DNA of 64,000 bases from Romanomermis culicivorax (lineage: Eukaryota; Nematoda; Enoplea; Mermithida; Mermithidae), in contig CAWUHX010000371.1 in assembly GCA_963922205.1 (NCBI GenBank), positions 194,560 to 258,559 of the forward strand, read 5' to 3'. Below are positions 33,464 through 45,600 of this stretch, piece after piece. The notes under the pieces were generated by a model. It ran no database searches, was not told the origin of the DNA, and saw only the letters and a list, made by a program, of their open reading frames with translations. Every line of letters starts with the position of its first letter. Position 1 is the first letter of the stretch. A program made the translations under genes and the position numbers.

Positions 33464-36270
33464 GTAATACATATCGATTCATTCACCATTGGACACATAA
33501 AGTTTTCGAACCTTTCCTTGAATGCAAAGATGGTATCATCTGTGCATTACCAGCTGTCAAAAGTTGCTACCAGCAAAGATCTTTTTTGAACAACTGTAAA
33601 TTCAAAATATTAAACACAAAATTCTGTACATAGCAAAAAATATTCAATCCAAAACAGGTTAACAAAATATGACATAATAGATGATAAGAGAATACAATAT
33701 GATGCAATGCAATACATCCCAAGGCAGTACAAAATAATACAATCTGAGTAACAAAATACAATACAATACACTACTATGCAGTACAAAACAATACAAGACA
33801 ATAAACTACAATAAAATAAAATTCAGTACAATGCAATGCAATATGATAATACATTGCAATACAATACAATGCAGTCCAATAGTGCAACACAATACAGTGC
33901 AATAAGGTACACTGCAATACAATGCAATGCGATACAATACACTGCAATACAATACTAAGTAATACAATACATGCAATAAAGTACAGTGCAATGCAAATCA
34001 ATACAATGTGATACAGTTCAATGCAATACAATGAAATACAATGCAATACAGTGCTATAGAATAAAGTGCAATGAGATACAACACAATACCATGCAGTGCA
34101 ATACAATACAGTACAATACATTGAAGTGCAATACAATACAGTGCAATTATAATAAATTACAATTCGATACAATACAACACAGCACAATTATAATAAATCA
34201 CAATTTAATACAAAACAGTGCAGCACAAAACAGTACACTGCAGTACAATGAAGTGCAATACAATAGGATACCAAATATTGAAATACAATGCAGACAATAC
34301 AATACAATAATATGTAATGACATAGAAAATATGGGATACAATACAAGAAGTTTTAATACAATATGATACAATAAAATACAGTACTATACAACACAATACA
34401 ACGCAATCGATACAATACAATGCAATTGGATGTAGTGCAGTACAATACACAATACAATACGAAGCAGTGCAATACAGTGCAATGCGATACACTTCAATAC
34501 AATACAGTGTAATTCAATACAGTGCAATACAACACAGTGCAATAGAAAACAACACATAACAATATGGTATGATGCCAACAGTACAAAGCAATGCAATACA
34601 ATAAAATAGCATGGTGTACAATACAATACACGAAAATACAATAGGATATAATACAATACAGTGCCATACAATACAATACAGTTTAGTAAACTTCAAATCT
34701 AAATGATACAATACAATAATATGCAAAACAACAAAATTTATGGCTTCCCTGTAAGATGAATGCCAGACAATTTTTTCCAGATTTTATAATCAACGAGCGT
34801 TGTGGTTGGCACGGTTTGGACTTACATAACCTCGAGAACATTTCGTCTGTTAGTGAATGTGCTGCACAATGCTACAAAAATTCCCGGTAATTTTGAGTAA
34901 TTCACACTTTTGTAGTGTACTTGTAAAGCAGATAAGCACAAAATTGATTTTATTTGAGAAGATGCCTTCACCCAATAAAATGATTTTACTCTAATGTTTC
35001 AGCTGCACTCATATCACATATAACAGCAAAAATAAGTTTTGCTTTTTGCAACACGCTGATACAAAACAACAGATTCTGGACACCCGTTATGATTCTTACA
35101 ACTATGCTTGGTGTGCCTACTACAATGGTAAAGATCGTTTTGGAGCAACAGCAGCACTTACCACTGTGAAACCTGTAAAAACAACCGAAAGTGCCGGTCC
35201 GAAACCAAGTAAGATAAATCACCTACGTCATCTTTAAGTAAATGAAGTCTGACGAAGATATTGATTTTCTTGAGTACATGAAACTATTTTCGAATTTTCA
35301 GCTATAGATGCAAATCAATACAAAGCTGTACAACATTCACGACACAAAAAATCCAATCCAGTACAATACAACACTATAGGGCACAATACAAAACGATAGA
35401 ATACAGTAGAAGTTTAACAGTGCTATGTATTGCAAAACAATGTGATACAACACAGTACACTGCAGTGAAATGAGCCTAATACAATCAAATACAATGGCAT
35501 GCCATACGATTGTATATGGAACAATACAACACGCAAAAAATTAAAATATAATGGGATTGGATATTGAACAAAACAATACTGTAAAATACAGTACTTCCCT
35601 CAGAGGAATGCTCCCACGGTTTTGTCTTGAAACATATTTAAGAAATTGTTTTTCAGTGTTCACGATGGAGAGAGGTTGTGAATTTGAAAATTACGACTTG
35701 TCCGACGTTAAGAATATACCGAGTCATACCATGTGTGCTGATCAATGCAAAAAAAACAAGCGGTAAAGTAGGAGAGTTCACATTGTTGTTGTTATTTATT
35801 GTCCAACTGGGTCAAAGGTCTGTGTTAGATATATCTGCGTTTTCAAATATTGAAGAAACTATGTTATCATTTCAGCAGCTTGAGCAGTTCATTTGCATGC
35901 CATTGTCAATGTTTAGGCATTGTGATGCATGCTTTGAAACATTGAATTTCATTGGATGATGTGATCTCCCTTCTAAAGTCCCTTCAACATTTCAAGCTAG
36001 TTAATTTAGGATTTCCAGATGAACCCAGAAGCTGTTTCCATTTTAGCAGAATGTATATCATAAATTTTCAGCTGCACCCACGCCACGTATTACTTCAATA
36101 ATCAAGTATGTTTTTTGCAACACGCTGGTTCAAAAGCGCTAATTCAAGAGACTCGCTCGAGGGCGATTAATTCGTGGTGCATTTTGTATAATGACGAAGA
36201 TCGTTACGAACCAGCAGTGGGATTGGCCATCACTGAACCAAAAAGTGAGGCAGCTAAAAACGTACTTTAG
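32720..36270 (+). CDS. PAN-domain secreted protein gene II, 5' end missing
   Basis: Exons 32720-32825 (C), 33261-33463 (D-like with B-type linker), 34781-34886 (A), 35003-35208 (B), 35657-35762 (C) and 36072-36270 (D, stop TAG). All phases agree and no internal stop is present; 308 residues and three six-cysteine PAN domains are visible. Domain 1 begins with a C-type exon, normally found only in the last domain, so the gene looks recombinant or truncated. No signal-peptide exon is found nearby; the relic at 20923 may have been its start. The role would be extracellular binding, as for the paralogues. Confidence 0.68.
33554..33633 (+). other. Candidate alternative terminal exon after D'
   Basis: The acceptor TTACCAG is followed by a phase-1 frame beginning VKSCYQQRSFLNN and ending at TAG 33631-33633. 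A recognisably similar segment follows the PAN pseudoexon at 62430. Confidence 0.25.
33660..34740. repeat. Degenerate TACAA pentamer array
   Basis: About 1 kb of imperfect 5-bp units (TACAA, TGCAA, TACAG, GATAC) fills the intron between PAN domains 1 and 2 of gene II. Substitutions are frequent, unlike the cleaner arrays in gene III, so it is probably older. Confidence 0.85.
34781..35208 (+). other. PAN domain 2 of gene II (exons A + B)
   Basis: A (106 bp) encodes NERCGWHGLDLHNLEN and cysteines 1-3. B encodes CTHITYNSKNKFCFLQ, cysteines 4-6 and a short linker, TTVKPVKTTES. The intron is only 116 bp against about 280 bp in the paralogues. Confidence 0.82.
35302..35399 (+). other. Candidate alternative terminal exon after B (gene II)
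   Basis: A TTTTCAG acceptor opens a phase-1 frame, TIDANQYKAVQHSRHKKSNP, that continues to TAG 35397-35399. It is related to E2 and E7. Confidence 0.3.
35657..36270 (+). other. PAN domain 3 of gene II (exons C + D, C-terminal)
   Basis: C encodes FTMERGCEFENYDLSDVKN. D (199 bp, the same length as in gene I) encodes CTHATYYFNNQVCFLQ, SWCILYNDEDRYEP and a short tail ending in TAG. Confidence 0.82.
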
Positions 36271-37168
36271 AATGCTGAAATAAGCCTACTCTTTACTGAT
36301 TAGATAAATAATAACTTTGGTCAATTTCCAGCATTTGTCTCGGGTCTAGTAACGCAAGACCATCTATGAACTTTTTGCAGTCAGGGTGTTCACATGAGGA
36401 CGCTTATATCCTGTAGATTAGTGCAGCGATAAAAACAAAATTTTAAATTTTGCGATTGCAGACGAGAGTTATTTGTCAAAATTCTACATTTTTTGGTGTC
36501 TATGAGCAGGTTTCCTCAATATCTTCTATGGTGTCAGTATTCCGTAGATAAGTTAACTTTTCACTTTCAACAAAGGGAAACATAGTTTGCAAGTTTTGTC
36601 ACTTTCTTAGGATTAGCAAGTTTTCTACATAATTTTGGTGATGTCAACTTTCTGTAGATTATTGTATTGATTCACATAAATTTTCCCCTTTCCATCTCTA
36701 GGTCTCAAGAAATAGCTCCAACGCAAGCTTTTTCATAGAGATGGTGGCAAAGTGTTCACGATCAACGTTTGAAAGCTGAAATTAAAAAAAAGCGATTTCA
36801 ATTTTTAAATTAACATAAATCGGTTAATTCAAATTTATTTGTTATTTTAGCTATCGTGGTCATTTTACGAGCTCTAATTGGTGTTTTTTTTACGTAAGAA
36901 TAATTTTGTGACTATCTTTAAGTACCATTTTATCTATGGTATGATGTCGTTTCCGCTCGTGATTACTGTAGCGATTTTACCTGCCTGAATTTCCGCTTCG
37001 AGAATTCATTTTGACATTCTTGGCGTATAACTCATTGTACTTTTCTATTGGATGTTGCGTCAAACATACTTCTAATAAACTTGAATTCGTGGTGTGTGGT
37101 CGGCTGCAGCAAACCGCCGTTTTTGCTGCTCTATTGCACGAGGTCCAGACCAGGAGTATGTCTAGCTA
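36271..37168. repeat. Duplicated 3' flank of PAN gene II
   Basis: This matches the flanks of genes I (11417-11827, 12722-13190) and III (50704-51640), without the solo LTR. It contains AGATTACTGTA-type motifs. No gene is seen. Confidence 0.65.
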
Positions 37169-37413
37169 TACTCTGTTTTTCTAGAAATGCTTCTAAATAA
37201 TGAAAGTGGCAAGCAAGTAGCATTTCAGATTTTCACGATTTTCTGATAAACAATATGTCTTATGGGGCTCGATATTTTTGTACGTACTGACCTCACCTCA
37301 AAAAATTTTTCGAGTTAAAAATTTTACGGTAAGCGCTTTATGTAAGCGATTTTGAGGACAGCACTGATTTGTGTCACTTTTCTATTTGGAAGCATTTTAT
37401 AAAAAACAGACTA
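37169..37413. mobile_element. 245-bp MITE with TA target duplication
   Basis: The left end TACTCTGTTTTT..AAATGCTTC and the right end GAAGCATTTTATAAAAAACA followed by GACTA are inverted, and both are flanked by TA. Homologous flanks of genes I and III lack it, showing a clean insertion. A single end of the same family, TATAGTCTGTTTTTTATAAA, occurs at 61314. Confidence 0.65.
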
Positions 37414-40400
37414 TAGAATTGGGTGAATTGTGAATATTTCTAAAAACGGAATTTTCTGAAAAAAACCAAGTTGAAAGCTACAGAATCGCGTCTAAAAATT
37501 TATCGATTGAAAAAAATCTCTGAATCTGAATTTGCATATTGAAACTGTAAAAAAATTAAAAATCGACAAAACAAAACAAGTTCCATTGCAGAAGTTTTCC
37601 GATCGATTTATCTTTTAGAATTTAGCTCAATATTTGAAAGGTTTACCTCAGTTTCAAGAATATTTAAATTTTTTCCAGCGATTCAAAAAGTAAACTTTCC
37701 AGTTTTTTCATTGACGGAATATTCAAAACAAAAAAATATTTAGTTTGTCAGTTTCCTCTGTCTCAAAAGCTTCATTTTTTTCGCATAGGAGTGATAATTT
37801 TCCTACAAGAAAAGGCAGTTTCTTGAGAAATTTTTAGTTTTATGATTTTTTTTCAAGAAAGATCACTTCATTCTGATAAATATGTGGACTATTTGTTGAT
37901 TAATATTCCGGAAAGCAGTTTTTTTCTTTCGTTGAGGAGAAACATTACGAAGATGCCTATCCAGCATGTGTTATCTACAGATTTGATTTCTGGAAACGTG
38001 ACTTTATAGAAAGAAATGTTATCTCTAAAAATAATTGACATTCATTCAACGGACTGCTGATTGGCAAAGAAAAATTTTTGATTCTTGCAGTAATTTTTTT
38101 GCTGATGCAGAACATATTCGACGATCTCTGTTTTTTGGTGAGACTAAATAGATGAATAAGAATAAAAACTACAAACAAGAGAAAAAATTAGCAAAAACGA
38201 AGCAGTCATAAAAAGATAAAAATCAAGAAAAAAGAAATATCATCTCAAAAAGCAGGTGAAAAATTAATTGAAGTGAAAATGAGAAAAATCGATAAATTGA
38301 AGAAACAGATAAAATGAACAAAACGTGATGAGAAACCATTAAAAAATCGAGAAATTGTTAAATTATGCAAATCGAAAAATTGCCTGAAAATCACAGAACT
38401 CAGAGAGAAAACGAAAAAAACTTAGAGAACTAAAATACAAAAGCGACATGAATAAAAAAAGGGAAGAAAATTAAAAAAAATTTTAAACTTCCAATGACAA
38501 GATAAATTTAGAAAAATAAAATTTTTTTTTAGATTTTAAAATCAACGTCATTTGTTATAAATTGGACCATCAAAATCAATCAATAAATCGATTTTCGACC
38601 TATATACGTTCTAACTTCTGATCACTGTATCGATTCTACATGCCTGAATTTTTGCATCGAGAATTCATTTCTTATAAAACGATGCGTCAAATGTACTTTT
38701 TCTAGTAAATTTAAATTCATGGTGTGTCGTCAACTGCAGCAAACCGCTTTTTCGCGTGTGCAATCTCAAAATTTGTGTTTTCAATTTTAATCCTCGACTG
38801 CGCGAGGTCCAGACCACGATAATATCTAGCATTTTGCGAATTGTTAATATGCCCGAAAAGGAATTTCTCTGCTCAAACCATCAAGTTGAAATATGCAGAA
38901 TCGTGTGTAGAAGTTCATCGGTTGAAACAATCTGTATTTCTGAATTTGCATATTATTGCCTTGAAAAACTAAAAAAATTGAAAATTGACTGAATGAAGAA
39001 AAATTTTGTGCGAAAAAATGCACTTTTTTTCCTAAATTTTTTCGAGAATTAGGAAAGTTCTTCCTCAGATCATGAAATTTAGATCTGTTCGATAAAAATG
39101 GTGAATTTTTCATTCTTTTAATCGTGAAAAAATTCATGTTCTTGGAGAAAAATATGAATTTTTGAATTGAAAGATGCCATTGTTTAAAGAAATATTGAAT
39201 TTCACAATTGTTCCCTGCAAGCATCAATTTTTCATGCAATTGTTTTAACCCTAACACACTGCAGATGCGATAGTGAAGAAAAATAACTTCAGTAAATGCA
39301 GCCTTCTTATTCAATTTCCCTCAAAAGAATTGTCGTTTTTTCATTAGATGCGCAAGGTTTAACGTTTCAGATACAAGTAGTTCTTTTTTACTGTAGAAAA
39401 GGTCGCATACCTGAATTTTCCGTCCCGGGTGCCAATTTGTTGCTGTTTTTCCGGACGTTTTTATTGATTTTTCCATTCTTTCTAAAAAAACTTTCCATAT
39501 CTGTGAAAAAATATATTCTGCAGCTAGGTGCGTGAACACACTTCCCGACCAGACATGTGCATCTCCGGAATTTTGAGCAAAGACCGTAGTTTTTTGGACC
39601 ATAGTTTTTTGGCATTTTGCGTGAAAAAAATTCAAAAAATCGGCAAAGAATTTTTTAAACTAATTGTCCACTTTCAAAACTAGCGGGGTAGTTTGTACCC
39701 CCATGTCTCCTCACATATAGTGTGCTTTCAACTGCGTTGAACTTTTCTGTAAATACAGTATCAATAAAATTTGGAATCAACTGTGAGGACAAATTGCTGG
39801 ATGCTGCAGAATACACTTTTTCACAGACGTGGAAAATTTTTTAACGGGAGAGGATAAAAATTCAATTATGCAATAGCGAATTTTTCCAATTTCAAACCAA
39901 GTTCTCAAAAATCTAGTTCACTCCTTTTTCTAGCTTGGCAACTATCCAAGCAAGTATATTCTTCTTTTTTCTGTCTCATCGTTGAATTTTCTGATAAACT
40001 AGCTAATTTACTTAAATGAACAATTCAACTATTTCGATGCGGTTTTCGAGACGGGAATGAGAAGGGACTCTTGAGTCAATTTCACCATAGAGGTACGGAG
40101 CTTAAATATTGATTTTTCTATTCAGGAGTGCAAACTTTCTTGAAATGTTTGCATTTTGATAATTTTTTCATTCAGAAACTTCATCTTTTCAGCGATGCTG
40201 TGAACATTTACTAAAAATGTAATTTGTTTTGATAATTTGGGATTCATTTTTTAAATATAATTTGAAAAAACATTGGTTTTTTATTGATTTTTTGTTGTCG
40301 CATAAAAACTAAGTTTTTTGATTTGTTGCTTGAAAGACCGAAATTTACCGCAAAAAATAGTGATTTTCAGCGGTAAATTTGAATTTGTCGAATAATATTC

Positions 40401-40997
40401 AATACTAATTTTTTTCAATTCGAAAAAAATAAATTTTTCTCTACAAATATGCCTACTTCGGGACAATTTTGGAATTTTCAATTTCATTTCGGGGACAATT
40501 TAAATTTTTTTCGAGAAACGTTTTTTCCAACTTGGCTGATCAAATTTTATAATTTATTCCGATTTTTTTTGTTCCGCCGAATGCCGATGTTTTAAATCTT
40601 TTCTCCAAAAAATCGGTATATTTCCGTAAATAAATTTTCCGTTAAAAAGGTTTTTGAAACCTTGAATTTTTGGACTCTATGTTTTATCGCCCATAAAATT
40701 TAATTTTATTTTATTAAGAAAAGAGAGCAATTTCTCAATTCTTCCATACATTGCTCGAAAAAAATTATTTTTCTGTCAAAAAAAGACAATTGTCCGATTG
40801 AAAAATAGAAATTTTCCCAGAGGAATCAACTATCCCAATCGAAAAATTCAATTGAATTAAGGAAGAAATCTCAATTTTTCAAACAGAGGATGTAATTTTG
40901 TTTAAAAATTTTCAGTTTTCTAATTTGTTCTCCTGAAAAGTCAAAATTTGTTTGTTAATTTTTTAACTATTTTTTCACCAAAAAATGCGATTTCTAG
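37414..40997. repeat. A/T-rich dispersed repeats between genes II and III
   Basis: 37414-38500 resembles 13240-14400 and 51660-52700. 38580-38900 is a second partial copy of the PAN 3' flank (GAGAATTCATTTC, GCGCGAGGTCCAGACCACG). 39000-40997 is degenerate AAATTTTTC-type sequence. The short ORFs present are compositional; no gene is supported. Confidence 0.55.
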
Positions 40998-42195
40998 TTC
41001 TTTTCTTTTCTTTTCTTTTCTTTTCTTTTCTTTTCTTTTCTTTTCTTTTCTTTTCTTTTCTTTTCTTTTCTTTTCTTTTCTTTTCTTTTCTTTTCTTTTC
41101 TTTTCTTTTCTTTTCTTTTCTTTTCTTTTCTTTTCTTTTCTTTTCTTTTCTTTTCTTTTCTTTTCTTTTCTTTTCTTTTCTTTTCTTTTCTTTTCTTTTC
41201 TTTTCTTTTCTTTTCTTTTCTTTTCTTTTCTTTTCTTTTCTTTTCTTTTCTTTTCTTTTCTTTTCTTTTCTTTTCTTTTCTTTTCTTTTCTTTTCTTTTC
41301 TTTTCTTTTCTTTTCTTTTCTTTTCTTTTCTTTTCTTTTCTTTTCTTTTCTTTTCTTTTCTTTTCTTTTCTTTTCTTTTCTTTTCTTTTCTTTTCTTTTC
41401 TTTTCTTTTCTTTTCTTTTCTTTTCTTTTCTTTTCTTTTCTTTTCTTTTCTTTTCTTTTCTTTTCTTTTCTTTTCTTTTCTTTTCTTTTCTTTTCTTTTC
41501 TTTTCTTTTCTTTTCTTTTCTTTTCTTTTCTTTTCTTTTCTTTTCTTTTCTTTTCTTTTCTTTTCTTTTCTTTTCTTTTCTTTTCTTTTCTTTTCTTTTC
41601 TTTTCTTTTCTTTTCTTTTCTTTTCTTTTCTTTTCTTTTCTTTTCTTTTCTTTTCTTTTCTTTTCTTTTCTTTTCTTTTCTTTTCTTTTCTTTTCTTTTC
41701 TTTTCTTTTCTTTTCTTTTCTTTTCTTTTCTTTTCTTTTCTTTTCTTTTCTTTTCTTTTCTTTTCTTTTCTTTTCTTTTCTTTTCTTTTCTTTTCTTTTC
41801 TTTTCTTTTCTTTTCTTTTCTTTTCTTTTCTTTTCTTTTCTTTTCTTTTCTTTTCTTTTCTTTTCTTTTCTTTTCTTTTCTTTTCTTTTCTTTTCTTTTC
41901 TTTTCTTTTCTTTTCTTTTCTTTTCTTTTCTTTTCTTTTCTTTTCTTTTCTTTTCTTTTCTTTTCTTTTCTTTTCTTTTCTTTTCTTTTCTTTTCTTTTC
42001 TTTTCTTTTCTTTTCTTTTCTTTTCTTTTCTTTTCTTTTCTTTTCTTTTCTTTTCTTTTCTTTTCTTTTCTTTTCTTTTCTTTTCTTTTCTTTTCTTTTC
42101 TTTTCTTTTCTTTTCTTTTCTTTTCTTTTCTTTTCTTTTCTTTTCTTTTCTTTTCTTTTCTTTTGTTTTCTTTTCTTTTCTTTTCTTTTCTTTTC
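40998..42195. repeat. (CTTTT)n microsatellite, about 240 units
   Basis: 1198 bases of perfect TTTTC repeat with one substitution (C to G at 42165). It is strictly homopyrimidine on this strand, with potential for triplex DNA. The 416-418-codon frames on both strands exist only because this pentamer has no stop in any frame. The assembled length should be treated with caution. Confidence 0.97.
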
Positions 42196-42614
42196 AATTT
42201 TTAATTCTTTTCTTCTCTCCTCAACTTTTAATTAGTTTATAATTTCTAAGTCTAGAAGTTTTAACATTTTTTACGCAAAGGTGTCTATTTTTTAACGAAA
42301 AAATCTGAATTTTCTTGACAAATTACGAATTTTATCAATTTCTTGTTAAACCAAATTACTTTCTCCATATTAAAATCGGCTTTTTTGTTGAATAGAGCAG
42401 TTTTTCTTTTTTCCATCGTGATAAGCAATGGGAAAAATGCGCTCATCTGGCATGTCTTATCTAGAAATTTGACTACTGAAAACGTGACCCTTTCGGAAAA
42501 GATGTTATCTCAGAATAGGGCTGTCATTTATTGTACGACACAGCGAAATTTTCTCCGTTTTTAGACCTTTTTGAGCAGTGTTTTCTATATTATATTTTTC
42601 GGCATCTTTCCGTC
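42196..42614. promoter_or_regulatory. 5' flank of PAN gene III
   Basis: The last 200 bases are homologous to 20760-20925 in front of the relic signal exon, so this is the ancestral upstream region and probably includes the promoter. ATATTATATTTTT at about 42585 is a possible TATA-like element. The evidence is homology and position only. Confidence 0.35.
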
Positions 42615-42669
42615 ATGGAACTATTCGTAGTCATTCTATTGAGCCTCGTCGGTTCGTTTGTTTGTGAGG
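42615..42669 (+). other. Signal-peptide exon of PAN gene III
   Basis: ATG, 17 further codons of strongly hydrophobic sequence (MELFVVILLSLVG), then a GTAGGA donor leaving one base. That base plus the first two of exon A4 makes Asp, giving a smooth join into FIINERCGWH. A relic homologue lies at 20923-20950. Confidence 0.72.
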
Positions 42670-45600
42670 GTAGGAGTACAAGTTCTACTTTCAGATGATG
42701 AAGCAAGTAGTTTCTTGATAAGAAAGTAATTGATGTATAGATCACAGAAAGTAGACAGGTACAAAAAAATTTAAATTAAGAGTTACAATGAAAGCTTTTC
42801 TCGATTTAATATATTGCATGATTGATATCAATCGATAGATCTTGCCTAGATCAATTCAAACTTATGTTTTTAAAACTTTGCGACATCTTTTTGTCGAAGT
42901 TTTCTGATTTGAAGTTACCCGATCAACTTTTCTGATATGACCATGCAAGGTTTCAGTGATTATCAGGGGATACGATATTTTCTTCATAAATACCAAAACG
43001 GATATAAACTCATTGATGTCGACGAGCTCTATTCAAAAACATGCTTAAAAACTCTCTGCAGTCGATTTCAACCGAACAAAAGTGCAAAGACAATTATGTA
43101 GAGGTGTTTATCCTTGATAATGCTTGGAGACACCCCTGCAGACGTACGAGATTAAGCTACAAATAATTATCATATACTAGCATGTAGAGAATATAATTTT
43201 GTATTTGTGGACTTGTAACTTCCACGATGAATATCAGACAATCTTTTTTAGATTTCATAATCAACGAACGTTGTGGTTGGCATAATTTCGACTTATATAA
43301 CATCGAGAACATATCATCCGTTAATGAATGCACTGCAGAATGCAACAAAAAACTCCGGTAATGTTGAGTAATGCACACTGCTATAGTTCACTTCGGATGT
43401 GGATAAGCAAGGCATGATTTACTGTATCTAAAAGACATTGTATATGAGAAGCTGAATAATTGTGACACATTCTAATCATTCAACATGTCTTGGTTGTCAC
43501 AATCTGTCCAAAAACTTTTTTGGTTTAGATTATGTAGTTGGACATATTTCTTATCCAACCAGACCATGGTCCTAGGTTTCACCGGAGCCCTTAGGATGCT
43601 TCCATCCAACATAACATTTTATACTCAAATTTTTCAGCTGCACTCATGTCACATATAATGGCAAGAATAAATTTTGCTTTTTGCAACATGCTGATACAAA
43701 ACAACAGATTCTGGACACACGCTATGATTCATACAGCTACGCTTGGTGTGCCTACTATAGTGGTGAAGATCGTTTTATGGCAGCACCAGCACTAACCACT
43801 ACAAAACCCGAAATTGCGACTATTCCAGATTCAGTGTTGAAAAGTAATATAAATTTTTTCCTTCCTCTTTATGATGAATTAGGAGAATTTTGTATTTCTT
43901 GTCCATGACTTGGAATATGCAACTGTATCCAAATTTCCAGCTGGCAGAGAATTCATACTGACAAATGTTATTGAATACTTCTTGAAACAATACAAGGCAA
44001 CAATAACAATGTCTGGAACTATAAAATACAACAGAAGAAAGCCACGCAAAGGGATTCAACACAGTAAAACATAGTTCAATATGTTGCAATGAAATTCAGT
44101 GCAATACAATGTGCTGGAATTCAATGCAATGCCTTACTACCCAATACTTTACAGTACAATACAATATATAATCTCACATGATATTACTGAAGATCATACC
44201 TCAAGAGAGAATAAAAATGTAATGCAATACCACACAGTAAAACACGAAATAATACAACACAATGCAATACAATACTATACAATACAAAACAATACAATAC
44301 AATACAATACAATACAATACAAAACAATACAATACAATACAATACAATACAATACTATACAATACAATACAATACAATACAATACAATACAATACAATAC
44401 AATACAATACAATACAATACAATACAATACAATACAATACAATACAATACAATACAATACAATACAATACAATACAATACAATACAATACAATACAATAC
44501 AATACAATACAATACAATACAATACAATACAATACAATACAATACAATACAATACAATACAATACAATACAATACAATACAATACAATACAATACAATAC
44601 AATACAATACAATACAATACAATACAATACAATACAATACAATACAATACAATACAATACAATACAATACAATACAATACAATACAATACAATACAATAC
44701 AATACAATACAATACAATACAATACAATACAATACAATGCAATACAATACAATACAATACAATACAATACAATGCAATACAATACAATACAATACAATAC
44801 AAAATGATATGAAATGATATGATACGATGGGATATGATAAGATACGATATGATACGATATGATATGATACGATATGATATGATACGATATGAAATGATAC
44901 AATACAATACAATACAATATGATACGATATTATAGGATATGATACGATATGATACAATGCAATGCAATACAATACAATACGATACAGTACATCACAATAC
45001 AATACAAATCAATATAATACAATATGATAGGATACCATATGATAGGACGCAATATGATTTGATACAAGACAATACAATCGGATATGATATGATATCATAC
45101 AATACAATCTGATATATGATATGACACGATACAATACAATACAATACAGGACAGTACAATACAGTGCAATACAGTACAGAACAATACAGTTCAATGCAAA
45201 ACAATACAAAGCATTACAATACAAAACAACACAAAACAGTACAAAACAATACAAAACAATACACAACAATACACAACAATACACAACATTACAAAACAAT
45301 ACAATGCAATACAATAAAATGCAATCTACTTGAAATATATATGATACAAGAAAAGTATATGATACAAGACAATACAGTGCAATATACTTCGAATCTAAGG
45401 ACACAACACAATATTATAGAGTACAGTACAAAACTTAGTAATCTACAGGAGATTGCTTTGATGGCTTTCTTGTAAGATTAACATCAAACAATCTTTTTCA
45501 GATTTCATAATCAATGAACGTTGTGGTTGGCATGGTTTCGACTTACATAACCTGGAGAACATATCATCCGTTAATGAATGTGCAGCACAATGCTACAAAA

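Noticed and set aside
40941-42235. Three ORFs of 416-418 codons (KRKEK and FLFFS repeats) across the CTTTT tract
   Set aside because: A pure CTTTT repeat has no stop in any frame, so long frames on both strands are inevitable. Not genes.
44099-44967. Long ORFs (QYNTI and YCIVL repeats) across the first TACAA tract
   Set aside because: TACAA repeated gives one five-residue repeat per strand without stops; the frames lie in an intron.
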